From Blasia pusilla (lineage: Eukaryota; Marchantiophyta; Marchantiopsida; Blasiales), in the NCBI GenBank assembly GCA_050084515.1, contig CM114275.1, positions 5,456,001 to 5,520,000 on the forward strand: 64,000 bases of DNA, given 5' to 3'. How positions within the stretch are numbered: position 1 is the first letter of the stretch; each line of letters begins with the position of its first letter. Shown piece by piece: positions 1 to 9,099 of the stretch. The position numbers and the translations under genes were made by a program. The notes beneath the pieces were generated by a model, which worked only from the letters and a program-made list of their open reading frames with translations, had not been told where the DNA came from and ran no database searches.

Positions 1-344
1 TAGTTTCACCTCTGGTGGCCCTGCTTTTCGGGACAGCTTGCCTAAATGAACGTCTCCCTGCAAAAGCACGTTCTTCAATGTAACGATTCCTCAGGCTCCC
101 TGACCTTGTCGCGGTCTGCGGAGCTTGAGCCAGAGGAAAACAGTAGCGTACCCTAGAAGTGGAGGACAGAATAAAGTTTGGTGCTTGAAGTTGCAAGCCA
201 TGTACCCCAGATGAAACCCTCAAAATTCTGCTAGCCATGCGACCACTATCATGCAGAAGAGCGGGTGAGCACTATTTGGAAGAAAATTCTCATAGGGTTT
301 AAACAAGAGAGCGCAGTGCTGATTACATTCGTTCCAAGAATAAG
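1..344. other. Left edge, no recognisable gene
   Basis: No convincing coding region was found on either strand. The - strand of 1-170 has short open stretches but nothing I could assign to a family. Confidence 0.4.
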
Positions 345-480
345 AGATGAAAGAATGAATGATCCGATTCTCTCTTGAAACCCGAGAGAAAAGAACGAAT
401 CAAAGACGTGATTTTTTTCCACGGGAACCCAAGAGGGTTATGGGATTTAGGGTTTATCAGAGGGACTGCACTCATTAAGT
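345..480 (-). repeat. Probable LINE 3'-end relic
   Basis: The segment around 415-450 (a CCACGGG..CC motif followed by a GGG-ATTTAGGG stretch) resembles 22570-22600, the 3' UTR of the LINE relic on the - strand. It also has a nearby AATGAATG-type tail at 355-362. At 468-480 an ACTCATTAAGTAGT stretch matches the 3' region of the large LINE (17759-17772). Degenerate and short, so assignment is tentative. Confidence 0.35.
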
Positions 481-639
481 AGTTTATCAGAGAGCGCGAG
501 AGAGAGAGTGTAGCAGTCAAGAAACCAACAGAGGCTTCTGCTCTCTTGATCAATACGTTCGTCGACGACCTTCCATCATGATAAGTGCGCACAGGCCATG
601 CCTTAATACGACAATAGATCAAGAGTACAGGCCATGCCT

Positions 640-800
640 GGATCCACAACGCGACGCCAACACATAAGATCAGCATTGAGAGCAACCCACGCAGAAAAGA
701 AAATACAAGTAAACTTCAAATCAACATCAGAAAAAAGTCACACCTTGGTTCTCCTTTTTGCTCCTGGATCGCAAGAATGCGCATGCTTGAAAGAGGAAAA
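640..800. repeat. Dispersed repeat related to the 23.1-24.7 kb foldback element
   Basis: Positions 645-745 are nearly identical to 23610-23705 (GGATCCACAACG through AAAAAAGTCACAC). Positions 748-795 continue as a close match to 24483-24535 (CTCCTTTT, GCTCCT, GATCGCA, AATGCGCATGCTTG). The two blocks are contiguous here but separated in the foldback element, so this copy is a rearranged or deleted member of the same family. It carries no coding sequence I recognise. Confidence 0.65.
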
Positions 801-1129
801 ATGAATTGGCATATGAGTCTGCCAAATGTTTTTGTATGTGAAGAAATTATAACATACCTTGTTCAAAATTCAAATAAGACTTTTTGATATTCGTTGATAG
901 CTTCCATCGTAAGAGAATTTAGTCCTTGGCTGCTTCAAACTTTCTTCCCTGCTCATTTCACCAACATCAATTTCATAATGTGAATTTTGCATGTGCATGA
1001 TGTAATATACTTCTAAAATATATTCCTGGATAAGAAATGCATCATCCAAAAAGGAAAAAAAAGTAGTTTGTGATGGTGTGGCAGAATAAAAGTTGTTTTG
1101 ATTGGTGGAAACAACAAAAGTTGGTACGA
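801..1129. other. Spacer before copia-A relic
   Basis: AT-rich sequence with only short antisense ORFs. It probably includes the decayed gag and protease part of the following copia relic, but I see no motif to prove it. Confidence 0.3.
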
Positions 1130-2090
1130 TGGTGACTGGTAATATGATGGTAGCTGAGAACTCCAACAACATGAAACTCTGCCATCTCCAACGTGCTCAT
1201 TTGTCAGAGAGCAACATTCGTTTTCTACAGAAGATGGTGGAAGGATTGACACTTCATGTTCATGGTAGATTGGTTTTTCATAGAACATGTGCAGAGGGTA
1301 AATCTCACAAGTTAAAATTTCACAAGAAATCTTAGAGTAGAGTAATAGGTCTTTTAGATCTCATCCACTCAGATGCTTGAGGTTACATCACACAGAAGTC
1401 TCTAGGAGGAGCTGCTTGGTATGTGTCCTTTGTGGATGATTATATCAAAAAAAGCTTTGTGATTCTGATGAAACACAAAGGTGAGGTTCTTGATAAGTTC
1501 AAGAACTTTGTGGCAATGGTGGAGCCACAAACAGGAAGAAGAGTGAAGAAAATTATCTCAAATGGAGGCAAGGAGTACAGGAATAAAAAGTTGTTCTCAT
1601 TTTGGCAACTAAAAAGGATGTTGTTTAATGTCACAGGCAGAGACAATCGCTCTCAGAATGGAGTTGCACAGAGAGTAAACAAAACTCTATCTGAGAAGGG
1701 GTTGAGCATGCTCCAGCATGCAATTCTCAAAAATGTTCTGGGAAGCTGCAATCTTAGAATGTTTGCAATCAAGACTGCAAACATTCTAAGGAATAAAACT
1801 CTTGTGCTCTGAATAGGATTACGCCAGAAGGATGTTGGAGTGGTAAGTATTCAGATATGTCCTATTTTAGAGTCTATGGTTTTTCAGCTTATGTACATAT
1901 TCCAAAGCAGCAAAGATTAAAATTCAGTAAGACGACTGAAAAGCTCATATTTGTAGGATATCAGATTGGTTTGAAGGAATGTATTGTCTACAATCCAGAG
2001 AGTGGACAGTGTCTCTATTTGTACTTTCATGGAATTTGGGAAGTAGATCAGAAGGAAATTTTTGAAGGAGAGGGTGAATCATCATGACAA
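1130..2090 (+). pseudogene. Ty1-copia relic A: pre-integrase and integrase
   Basis: Decayed pol fragment of a copia retrotransposon in at least three frames. The GAG-pre-integrase segment lies at about 1170-1330 (LCHLQRAHLSESNIR, then GLTLHVHGR and a C-x(2)-GK motif). The integrase core follows at 1410-1720 (AWYVSFVDDY with the first acidic residue, then SNGGKEYRN). The expected NGxxERxN helix reads NGVAQRVNKT, so the catalytic Glu is replaced by Gln. The integrase C-terminal module is at 1857-2087 (YFRVYGFSAYVHIP, FVGYQIGLKECIVYNP). RT and RNase H are missing downstream. A 15-bp-arm palindrome at 1753-1790 disrupts the expected integrase sequence. Confidence 0.85.
1753..1790. repeat. 15-bp-arm palindrome inside copia-A integrase
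   Basis: Arms 1753-1767 and 1776-1790 are perfect reverse complements with an 8-nt loop. Its translation does not fit the integrase pattern expected here (a WxEA..TA helix), so it looks like an insertion or local inverted duplication within the coding sequence. Confidence 0.85.
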
Positions 2091-2464
2091 CCTCAAGGTT
2101 TTTTTTTTGCAGGAACTCGAATGGCTAACCTATGAAGAGATGCGGATCAACTCCCAGGACCATCTAAAGGAAAACTTTGTAGAGAAAATCTGAAGATGTA
2201 TGTTAGAAGAAAGCAGCAAGTTGTCTAAACTGAGGGGAATCATCAAGAAACCACTTCCAGCCTGCTGAAGACCCAAGTACATCTGAAGATGGACAAACTG
2301 AACAAGTGGCAGAGAATTGCCAAGAAGATCTGCAAAATCGAGAGCCTTTATTGACAAGTTGGGAGTTCATAAAGAGAAATAGGATGAATCCTGAATGGAT
2401 GAAGAAGGTTGTCTTATTATGGATGGAGAGAGGATGAAATAGTAATTTGTTTTTGTTCTATATA
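2091..2464 (+). other. Decayed sequence downstream of copia-A integrase
   Basis: Continuation of copia relic A without recognisable RT. All frames on + are broken. It ends where the LTR-like direct repeats begin. Confidence 0.35.
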
Positions 2465-3535
2465 TACTGTGAGTTACTATGGGTGGCAGGCCCTTACCCT
2501 AAAACCTAGAAACTCATGCTTTTGGCTGTATAAAACCTACCCAGGATGCGTTGCAAAATTACTTTCTCACACCTTTTTCATACACAACTCTCTGAGCTGA
2601 AGGAGCTGATTGAGCAACACTGAGTGTGCTTTGTTTACCTGAGTGGAGTGTTTTCTGACCTCACTAGTGCAGTGAGCTAAAGCACTAAGTGTGCTTCTGC
2701 TTACAAATATAGAGGTCTGTTGAGCTAAGGGGTTCAATGAGTTTTGTTATTCAAGTGTCTAGTAGTCCTGATATGAGTGGTTGTTATTAAGATGTGTACT
2801 GCTTGTAACCTGAGTGGTTGCTATTGCACTAGGTGTGCTTGTGAATGATAGGTAGTCTGATGATATAGGTCGTTTAGTGCTTTCCTCTACAATCTAATCT
2901 TAATGGTTGTTATTGCTGCAAGTGTGCTTGTAAGAGCTAGGTTGTAGAGAAAGTATGATATTGTAGAATCTGTTGTAAAACATAGTAACTTGGAGTTTAC
3001 TATAGTGAAAAGTAACTGATAGAATTACTATGGTAACTTAGTGTTTTACCACCATAAATAGTAATATCTTGTTACTAAGATTTACCTCAGTTATTCTGAG
3101 AATTACTGTGGACGGCAGGCCCTAACCCTAAATTCATTCTCTTGGCTGTATATAACCCCCTGAGGGTGCCCTGCGAAATCACATTCTCTTAAACCTTTTC
3201 GTACACAACTCTCTGAGCTGAGGAGCTGATTGAGCAGCACTGAGTGTGCATTGCTTACCTGAGTGGATTGTGCTTCTGACCTCAGTAGTTCAGTGTGCTG
3301 CTGCTTACAGACTGAGAGGTCTGCTCACCTGAGGGGTTCAGTGAGTCTTGTGATGCAAGGTGTCTAGTAGTACTGACCTGAGTGGTTGCTATTGCACTCA
3401 GTGTGCTTGAGAATGCTAGGTAGTCTGGTGATACAGGTTGTCTAGTGCTTTCCTCTACAATCTAACCTGAGTGGTTGCTATTGCACTAAGTGTGCTTGTA
3501 ATAGCTAGGTTGTAGAGAAACTCTGATATTCTAAA
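2465..3535 (+). repeat. Tandem pair of copia LTR-like repeats
   Basis: Two diverged direct copies, about 2465-3097 and 3098-3535 (the second shorter). Both carry in the same order GGCAGGCCCT..CCCTAA, a TATA-like promoter element (CTGTATAAAACC near 2528; CTGTATATAACC near 3148), ACACAACTCTCTGAGCTG, GAGGAGCTGATTGAGCA-type blocks and a GTTGTAGAGAAA end. Short internal motifs (GAGTGGTTGCTATTGCACT) recur several times within each. A TATA box at a constant position and direct tandem arrangement fit LTRs joined by recombination. Ends are not defined. Confidence 0.6.
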
Positions 3536-4380
3536 AAAATATTTTACAGTTAGTACTGGATCTGGCTTCATCATCATTACTAACAATGAAGAATCAACAC
3601 ATTTTGGCCATGGTAATGAGTTTTAATGAAAGCTACTCAGGTTTCACAAAACTATGCAGAATCAACGTACTGTGACTTGACAGGATCTCCTAAGTGTTCT
3701 TGTCCAGGAAACGATAATCAGGAACAACCTGAAGGGCATTGATCCTTTAAATACAACTCCGTTTTCTATTGCATCACATAGGATTACACAGCAAAATACA
3801 AAGGTTTTGACTTAAATCTTCACAAAAGGTTTGAGAGAGGAAAGCTCAACATTTGAAAAAATAAGATCGGTGTAGGGAAGCATGCACAATGCCTCTACAT
3901 CAAGAGCAAGGAGAATATTATCAGTTTGTACTGTTTGAAGCAATTGCTATGGTTCACTCAGAGGTAGCACCAAAAGAGAGTGTTTCCGGAACTGTGACTG
4001 CTGTTACTGGTGTATGTGGGATAGTTACCTGCCTCATATAAGACATATGGCTTCATATTCTAAAACATTTGCCATTTAGTAGTGGATCGGGCTTCATCAC
4101 CATAAGTGACAATGAAGGATCGAAGCACATCTTGGCCATTATATTGAGGCTTAATGAAAGCTACTCATGTTTCAACACGACTATGCAGAATCAACTTCAG
4201 GGAGTTTTTTTCTACTCAGCAATGCCAGTATCAGCTGGAATTCAAAGTCACAAAGTACTGTTGCTTTGTCAAGTACTGAAGCTCAGTATGCTGGAATTTC
4301 AAAGGCAGCAGCTGAAGCTGTGTGGTTGAAGAAGCTGCTGAGTAATATGTCAGTTTTGCTCAGGAATCACCAGTAATTCA
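3536..4380 (+). pseudogene. Deletion-derivative copia: gag relic fused to RNase H
   Basis: 3545-3880 is a heavily mutated copy of the copia-B gag segment at 5090-5372, ending in the same AAGATCGGTGTAGGGAAG block. 3955-4015 matches 5995-6055 (protease-downstream spacer). 4069-4200 is a second gag piece that joins abruptly at about 4200 to RNase H. The RNase H part reads LLSNASISWNS, then ALSSTEAQYAGISKA, then VWLKKLLSN, as in copia-B at 13930-14070. Protease, integrase and RT are missing, so it is non-coding. Confidence 0.8.
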
Positions 4381-4394
4381 GTGTGATAGTCAGA

Positions 4395-4545
4395 GTGCCA
4401 TTGTATGGTTACTCTGATGCTGATTGGAGAGGTAATCAGCATGATCGAATATCAATCTCTGCTTTCTGTTTCTTGTTAGGACACAGCTATATGCTGGGGT
4501 GGCATGTAGCTGCGTCTCCTAACAAGATACTGCTAGTTGCTGCAT
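4395..4545 (+). pseudogene. Short copia RNase H relic of another family
   Basis: Translates as GYSDADWRGNQHDRISIS then FCFLLGHSYMLGW, the start of a copia RNase H domain with its first Asp, clearly different from the adjacent copia-B RNase H. Arms at about 4471-4492 and 4504-4524 are imperfect inverted repeats (TTGTTAGGA / TCCTAACAA). Fragment only. Confidence 0.55.
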
Positions 4546-4629
4546 AACTGGGAAATCTTTTGCGCAGAGAATCTTTCCGGAATTTTTGGAGAAACCTCCT
4601 ATCAAATTCCTTAACATGCCTTGCTATGT

Positions 4630-5400
4630 TGAGATTCATAAAGAGCACCTACTTCAATGAGTGGAGGAATCAAGTAATGCTTGATTTAATGATGGACAAA
4701 AACTGGGAATTAGTGTCTGGTGCTTACACCAGACCAATTCCGCATGTGTCTACTCCGGGAGGAACTGCACCTACAGCTGCAGCGCTTGCCGCATATGCTC
4801 TTGCGGCACAGACCTGGGATGATAAGAACATCCAGGCATTAACTCTGATAAATCACTGTGTAGAGCTTGAGTAGAAATCCCACGTCTCAGGCTTTACGAC
4901 TGCACTAGAGGCGTGGAATTACCTCAATAACATGTTTCAGTCGAAGGACAAGAGTACGAAGATTAATCTGAGGAATCAATTGTTTACCATGAAGATGAGG
5001 GAAGGCCACTCAATACAAAAACATATCAGAAGTATGAAGTCTATCATGGACCAACTTGCTGCATGTGGCAGTCCCATTGATGAAGAAGATGGGATCTTGG
5101 TCATGAAGATGAGTCTTAATGAAAGCTGCGAAGTTTTCAACACGACTATGCGGAATCAGCCTACCTTAACTTTACAAGGCTTCCTAAGTGCTCTTCTCCA
5201 AGAAGAGATAATGGAGACCAAGGTAAAGGGCATTGATCTTTCAAATACAGCTCTGTCCTCCGTTGCATCGCATAGGATGACAGAGGAACAGATCAATTGT
5301 CTTGCCTTAATTCTTGAAAAAAGGCTTGAGGGAGGCAAGGGCAAGATCAAGAAAATAAGATCGGTGTAGGGAAGAAGGGGCAACTTCACCCCAGCAACAG
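4630..5400 (+). pseudogene. Copia-B gag (frameshifted)
   Basis: Capsid/gag domain of copia-B. Starts in a F-x-WRNQVMLDLMMDKNW context (about 4650-4710), is broken by a stop at 4873, resumes with LNNMFQSKDKSTKINLR at 4920-4980, and runs through RSMKSIMDQLAACG and ALLQEEIMETK to a stop at 5367. The expected family motif is a UBN2-type gag. The following zinc knuckle is in another frame, so at least two frameshifts are present. Confidence 0.8.
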
Positions 5401-5410
5401 CAAGAAGAAG

Positions 5411-5647
5411 ATGACCTGCTTCTATTGTCAGAAGCGAGGTCACATGGCAAAGGACTGCTGGAAGAAGAAGGCTGACACAGCCAGCACCAGTGAGAGCACC
5501 TACAATAGAGGTGACAGTGTTTTTGTCTTGAGTTTGTCAGCAAGTAAGTCCACATCAAATAACTGGTATATAGACATGGGTACTACAAGGCACATGGTTT
5601 ATTACAAATCAACTTTCCATAACTATGAACCTGCCACTGACAATTAA
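5411..5647 (+). pseudogene. Copia-B zinc knuckle and first protease copy
   Basis: CCHC nucleic-acid-binding knuckle CFYCQKRGHMAKDC (C-x2-C-x4-H-x4-C, intact) at about 5414-5459. The start of the aspartic protease follows, NNWYIDMGTTRHM, where the catalytic D-T/S-G is altered to D-M-G. The frame stops at 5645 and a second copy of the protease start follows immediately. Confidence 0.85.
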
Positions 5648-5735
5648 ATAACTGGTATGTAGACACTGGTGGTACAAGGCACATGGCTTATAACAAATCA
5701 ACTTTCCGTAACTATGAACCTGCCACTGACAATCA
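5556..5735 (+). repeat. 90-bp tandem duplication of the protease active-site segment
   Basis: 5556-5645 and 5646-5735 are adjacent direct copies differing at few sites. The first encodes WYIDMGTTRHM, the second WYVDTGGTRHM. Only the second keeps the canonical DTG aspartic-protease motif. Confidence 0.9.
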
Positions 5736-6057
5736 AGTTGTCTACAATGGAGACAACAGCAATCAGTGGGTCATGGGGAAAGGTAATGCCCAGATTCGGC
5801 TCTTGGATAAGGGCACAATGCTGGTCAGGAATGTTTTGCACGTAGAAAGGTTGACAATAAATCTTTTCTCGGTAAGTCAACATGACCAGAGTGGAGGAAA
5901 ATGTCTGCTGCAAGAGCAGGCCTGTCTCCTCAAGGACGCCCACGACATTGTCTTGGCAAGATGTGTAATGGTGCACAACTTGTACCAGATGGGTCACTCA
6001 CTGGTAGCACCAACAGAGAGTGCTGCGCCAAACGTGACTTCTGTTACTGGTACTTAA
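5646..6057 (+). pseudogene. Copia-B protease (second copy)
   Basis: Aspartic protease region after the duplication: WYVDTGGTRHM, then NQWVMGKGNAQI, VRNVLHVERLTINLFSVSQ and a short tail to a stop at 6055. The DTG triad is present. The GAG-pre-integrase and integrase that normally follow are absent. Confidence 0.8.
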
Positions 6058-6420
6058 TGCTCCAGCCGGTGTGGTTCCAATCTCCCTCCCGGAAACATGA
6101 CCTGTAGCTCAGCCTGTGATGACTGGTCAAAATCAGACTCAACCTACAAGGATTGCACAGGTGCAATCAGTTCCTCACATTTCTGCTGGAATAGTGGAGA
6201 AGTGGGAGGAACTCAGAGTGTGAGTCTGCCTCAGCAGACCACACCTCTCAAAACCTACTCTAGGAAAGGTAGGAAGAAGGCTGAAACACCTCAGAGGCCC
6301 ATTAACTCGGATCCCTCTGGGTCCAAGGAGGAGTGTCAGAGAAAGGAGACCAGTTATCCCTTTCGATGTTGCTAGCAGTAGCGCCAAACATACAGCTATG
6401 TTTGCCTCAGAAGGGGGGTA
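6058..6420 (+). pseudogene. Copia-B spacer upstream of RT (integrase deleted)
   Basis: Ser/Thr/Pro-rich linker typical of the region between integrase and RT (open pieces include LSKPTLGKVGRR and IPLGPRRSVRERR in mixed frames). It directly follows protease, so an integrase-sized segment of roughly 1 kb is missing. Confidence 0.55.
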
Positions 6421-7216
6421 CTGAAGATTCAATTTCTCTCTCACATGCTCTAAGCAGACCAGACCCAGAGAAATGGGTGGAAGCTGTCCGTGCTGAATTT
6501 TGCTTCTCTTAAGAAGAATGAAACATGGACACTGACGAAACTACCAGAAGGAAAGAACGCTGTTAAACGTAAATGGGTTTTTAAAACCAAGTATAGCCCT
6601 GATGGATCAATTGAAAGAAACAGAGCCACATTAGTAGCCAAAGGGTACTCACAAGTTTATGGCATTGAATATCTGGAGACCTTCTCACCTGTGGTGAGAA
6701 TAGCATCTATCAGAACCATTTTGGCTCTTGCCGCCCAGTTTGATCTGGAGGTAGAGCAAATGAATGTTAAAACAGCACTTCTTCATGGAGTTCTCGAAGA
6801 GGAAGTTTACATGGAACTTCCAGAAGGTCTTGAAGGTGCTGAATTGTATGGAAAGGTCTGTGAGTTGAACAAGGCTTTGTATGGCCTTAAACAAGCTTCC
6901 AGACAGTGGTTTCAAAGGACTGACTAATACCTCAAACCTTGGGGTTTGAGGCTACCGATGCAGACCAAAATCTTTATTTTGCTTGATCATCGGAGAGATT
7001 TGTGATGCTGGCCTTTTATGTGGATGATACTATCCTCGTCAGTCATCAGAAACATTCACTTTACACAGTAAAGCATCTACTCAGTTCAGAATTTGAAATG
7101 TCAGATCTGGTGAAATCACTCCGTGTCTTGGCATGGAAGTTTTGAAGAACGGAAATGAGGGATGGATTAAGTTGAGTCAAAGGAGATACATTTCAGGAAT
7201 TCTGAGAGGTTTTCAA
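6421..7216 (+). pseudogene. Copia-B reverse transcriptase, first part
   Basis: RT: KNETWTLTKLPEGKNAVKRK, RATLVAKGYSQVYGIEY, ETFSPVVRIASIRTILALAA, MNVKTALLHGVLEEEVYMEL, CELNKALYGLKQASRQW, stop at 6927. A shifted frame then shows AFYVDDTILVSHQ with the catalytic YVDD at 7017-7028. Canonical copia RT has DVKTAFLHG; here the Asp of that motif reads Asn (MNVKTALLHG), so the enzyme would be dead even without the stops. It breaks off at 7216 at the copia-C insertion. Confidence 0.9.
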
Positions 7217-7250
7217 CATTGTGTCATACATTTCTCATATATTTCTAACA
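7217..7250 (+). repeat. Truncated 5' LTR of copia-C
   Basis: Matches the last 34 bp of the 3' LTR (ending ATATTTCTAACA) with one visible difference. The first ~340 bp of the LTR is missing, so the element could not template a normal reverse-transcription cycle. Confidence 0.85.
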
Positions 7251-7263
7251 GGTTATGGGCCTG
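7251..7263 (+). promoter_or_regulatory. Copia-C primer-binding site, half-tRNA iMet type
   Basis: GGTTATGGGCC directly follows the LTR terminus CTAACA. It is complementary to the anticodon arm of initiator tRNA-Met (GGCCCATAACC) and not to the tRNA 3' end. This is the priming mode known for Drosophila copia and yeast Ty5, which use a cleaved tRNA half. The ATG inside the site (7255) is also the first in-frame start of gag. Confidence 0.75.
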
Positions 7264-7470
7264 AATGGGAATCACGATGGTTTCCATGTTGTCATCTTTG
7301 ATGGTTCTGACTGGAAAGAGTGGAAGAATCGTGTTCATAATCTTCTTGTTTACAGAGATTTATGGGACGCAGTTGCTAAACGTGCATATAATACATCTGT
7401 AATAACAGATGTATTATATGCTATCAAAACCAGACCTCTATTTCTGAAACTGCTGATAAAGCACCTGCAC
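7255..7470 (+). pseudogene. Copia-C gag, 5' part
   Basis: MGLNGNHDGFHVV then FDGSDWKEWKNRVHNLL and YRDLWDAVAKR: N-terminus of a copia gag (the family's W..W...V..LL pattern). The start codon lies within the PBS. After AKR the frame enters a 17-bp-arm palindrome (7384-7421) and then a 37-bp segment that is repeated at 9100. Confidence 0.85.
7384..7421. repeat. 17-bp-arm palindrome in copia-C gag
   Basis: Arms 7384-7400 and 7405-7421 are perfect reverse complements with a 4-nt loop (AATA). It lies just upstream of the point where the 1.6-kb foreign segment interrupts gag, replacing coding sequence. Confidence 0.9.
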
Positions 7471-7912
7471 TGAAAGAATCCAGCAATCAAAACCAGACCA
7501 AGATCAATAATCCAGGTTGAAACTCTCTCCTTCAACAGCAAAAGTTTCATTATAAACTCTTCTTATAAAACTTTTATTAAACTATTCTTAATAAACTTTG
7601 ATGTTTGTCCGGGAAGATTCGATCACCATCGTCCATTGGAATCTTGTTTTCCCTATTCCGGGTAAACTTTTATCTCTGTCCGGTAAGACTCTGCTAACCC
7701 TTGTCCAAGCATTTTTTTTCAGTACGGAAAAAAAAATGTTTGGACCACTTCATGTGCTGAAAAAGAAATACAAACCATCCCAAGCCATTGTCTAGACTTC
7801 CTGTTCGTGGCCTGAACAAAGAATCATGGCTGTGAATAGGGACGGATCGGCGTTATACATTACAATGCACTGGAAAACACCTCCCGGTAAATAACAATCT
7901 TAATCCAATAGC

Positions 7913-8191
7913 TCAAGGAAAGAGATCAATATACCCTGTTGCAATTGCTATACCCAATATGGCAGACGGGGGCAAAAGGATTAAAATTAAAACCGTTGTG
8001 AAGAAGGGAGCATCGTTGCGCTTCGCCACTTCATTCAGGTAGTTTTGTCGACGAATATTCCGCTTTTGCGAGATGGTCAGAGGTGGCGCTGCGTCCGGTT
8101 TCTTGCCAGCCAAGGGCACTGTTATTTCTTCGACATTCTCCGCATCCAGTTGACCTTCTAGTTGCTGAGCATTGGTCTTGCCTGCTTCCAC
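7913..8191 (-). CDS. Small single-pass membrane protein, possible captured gene fragment
   Basis: Ninety-two codons from ATG 8191. The N-terminal part is hydrophilic (GKTNAQQLEGQLDAENVEE). A basic stretch follows (SQKRNIRRQNYLNEVAKRND), then one clear transmembrane helix near the C-terminus (residues about 65-87, TTVLILILLPPSAILGIAIA) and a short GYIDLFP end with a TGA stop. The frame stays open upstream to about 8215 (NLFEANLDE), so 8191 may be internal and an upstream exon or break likely exists. It resembles small plant membrane proteins of unknown function; I cannot name a family. It could be a genuine host gene remnant carried into the retroelement. Confidence 0.5.
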   Translation of the reverse strand: MEAGKTNAQQLEGQLDAENVEEITVPLAGKKPDAAPPLTISQKRNIRRQNYLNEVAKRNDAPFFTTVLILILLPPSAILGIAIATGYIDLFP

Positions 8192-8289
8192 ATTTCATCC
8201 AGATTAGCCTCAAAAAGATTTATTCTCTACCTCATGCCACTCTGTTAAAAAAAAAGAACTCCCGAAAAACGACCAGAGAAAGTTCTATC

Positions 8290-8435
8290 GGCAATGGAGT
8301 TTGCCGCTAGTGAAGGGGATTCCATGTAGTTGCCACACCTGCCGCGCTTGAACTTGTATCAGAGGTGAACCGCTCCAGAAGATCCAAGTGTGATTGCACT
8401 TTTGGTTCTGTAAACAACAAAAAATTGCTTCCGTT
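8290..8435 (-). pseudogene. Possible exon of the captured host gene
   Basis: On the - strand a TTTACAG acceptor-like site (about 8410) precedes an open stretch reading PKVQSHLDLLERFTSD then TSSSAAGVATTWNPLH before a stop near 8310. The amphipathic, non-retroviral sequence and its position upstream of the membrane-protein ORF suggest an exon of the same gene, but a consistent splice to the downstream ORF could not be built. Confidence 0.3.
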
Positions 8436-9099
8436 AGTCTCAATTGGCTTCAAGCGACGACGTTCATGGCGCACTAGTTGTAGCTGCTATGTCGACTCCG
8501 TTGATAGGACCGGAAAGTTTAGTTTGCTAGAGACCTCCTGTACGTTGTCTGACCTATTCGAATGATTCATTCATTTTATAATCCACTAACTGGACGTCAT
8601 GCGAGAAAATCATGAATCATGCGAGTGTGTATTGGATAGGATAAACAAATGTAAACTGGGAGGAGAAACAAATAACTCGTATGATTGTAGTTTTGGCACA
8701 GCGCATATGTATGTGTGTGTGTGGCAAGCAACAGACTGTTGAAAAGGGTTGGGACAGTGACGCGCTAAGAAATCTGACGGCTCCCATAAAGTCTCAGTGG
8801 TATACACCTCTCAAGAGTATCAGTTCAACAAGAGAGATGAATTTAGCAGCAGATCAGCGGCATCCCTCCATTTGGTATCATGGTGACATGTAATAATTCG
8901 CTGAACACCGAGTCACTGCCCATGTCGAACAAAAATGAAAATTTCTCCTTTTTCCACCCCTTGAAACCAAATCCCCCCAATATTTGTATGATTTTGGAAG
9001 AATGAGAAGGAAGAAACAGCGGAGAAACGAGGACGTTCCTAGAGTGGACTCCTCGGAAGAAATGTACACAGGAGTCTTCTCAGCTTGTTCTGGTCACCT

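Larger units (their letters stand above)
7471..9099. other. 1.6-kb foreign segment interrupting copia-C gag
   Basis: Flanked by a 37-bp direct duplication of gag sequence (7434-7470 and 9100-9136). The inside is unrelated to copia. On the - strand it carries a short membrane-protein-like ORF (7913-8191) and upstream exon-like sequence. Near 7708-7750 two runs form an imperfect inverted repeat with poly-T/poly-A. The long flank repeat exceeds a normal target duplication, so a repair-associated insertion or partial gag duplication is more likely than transposition. Confidence 0.7.
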
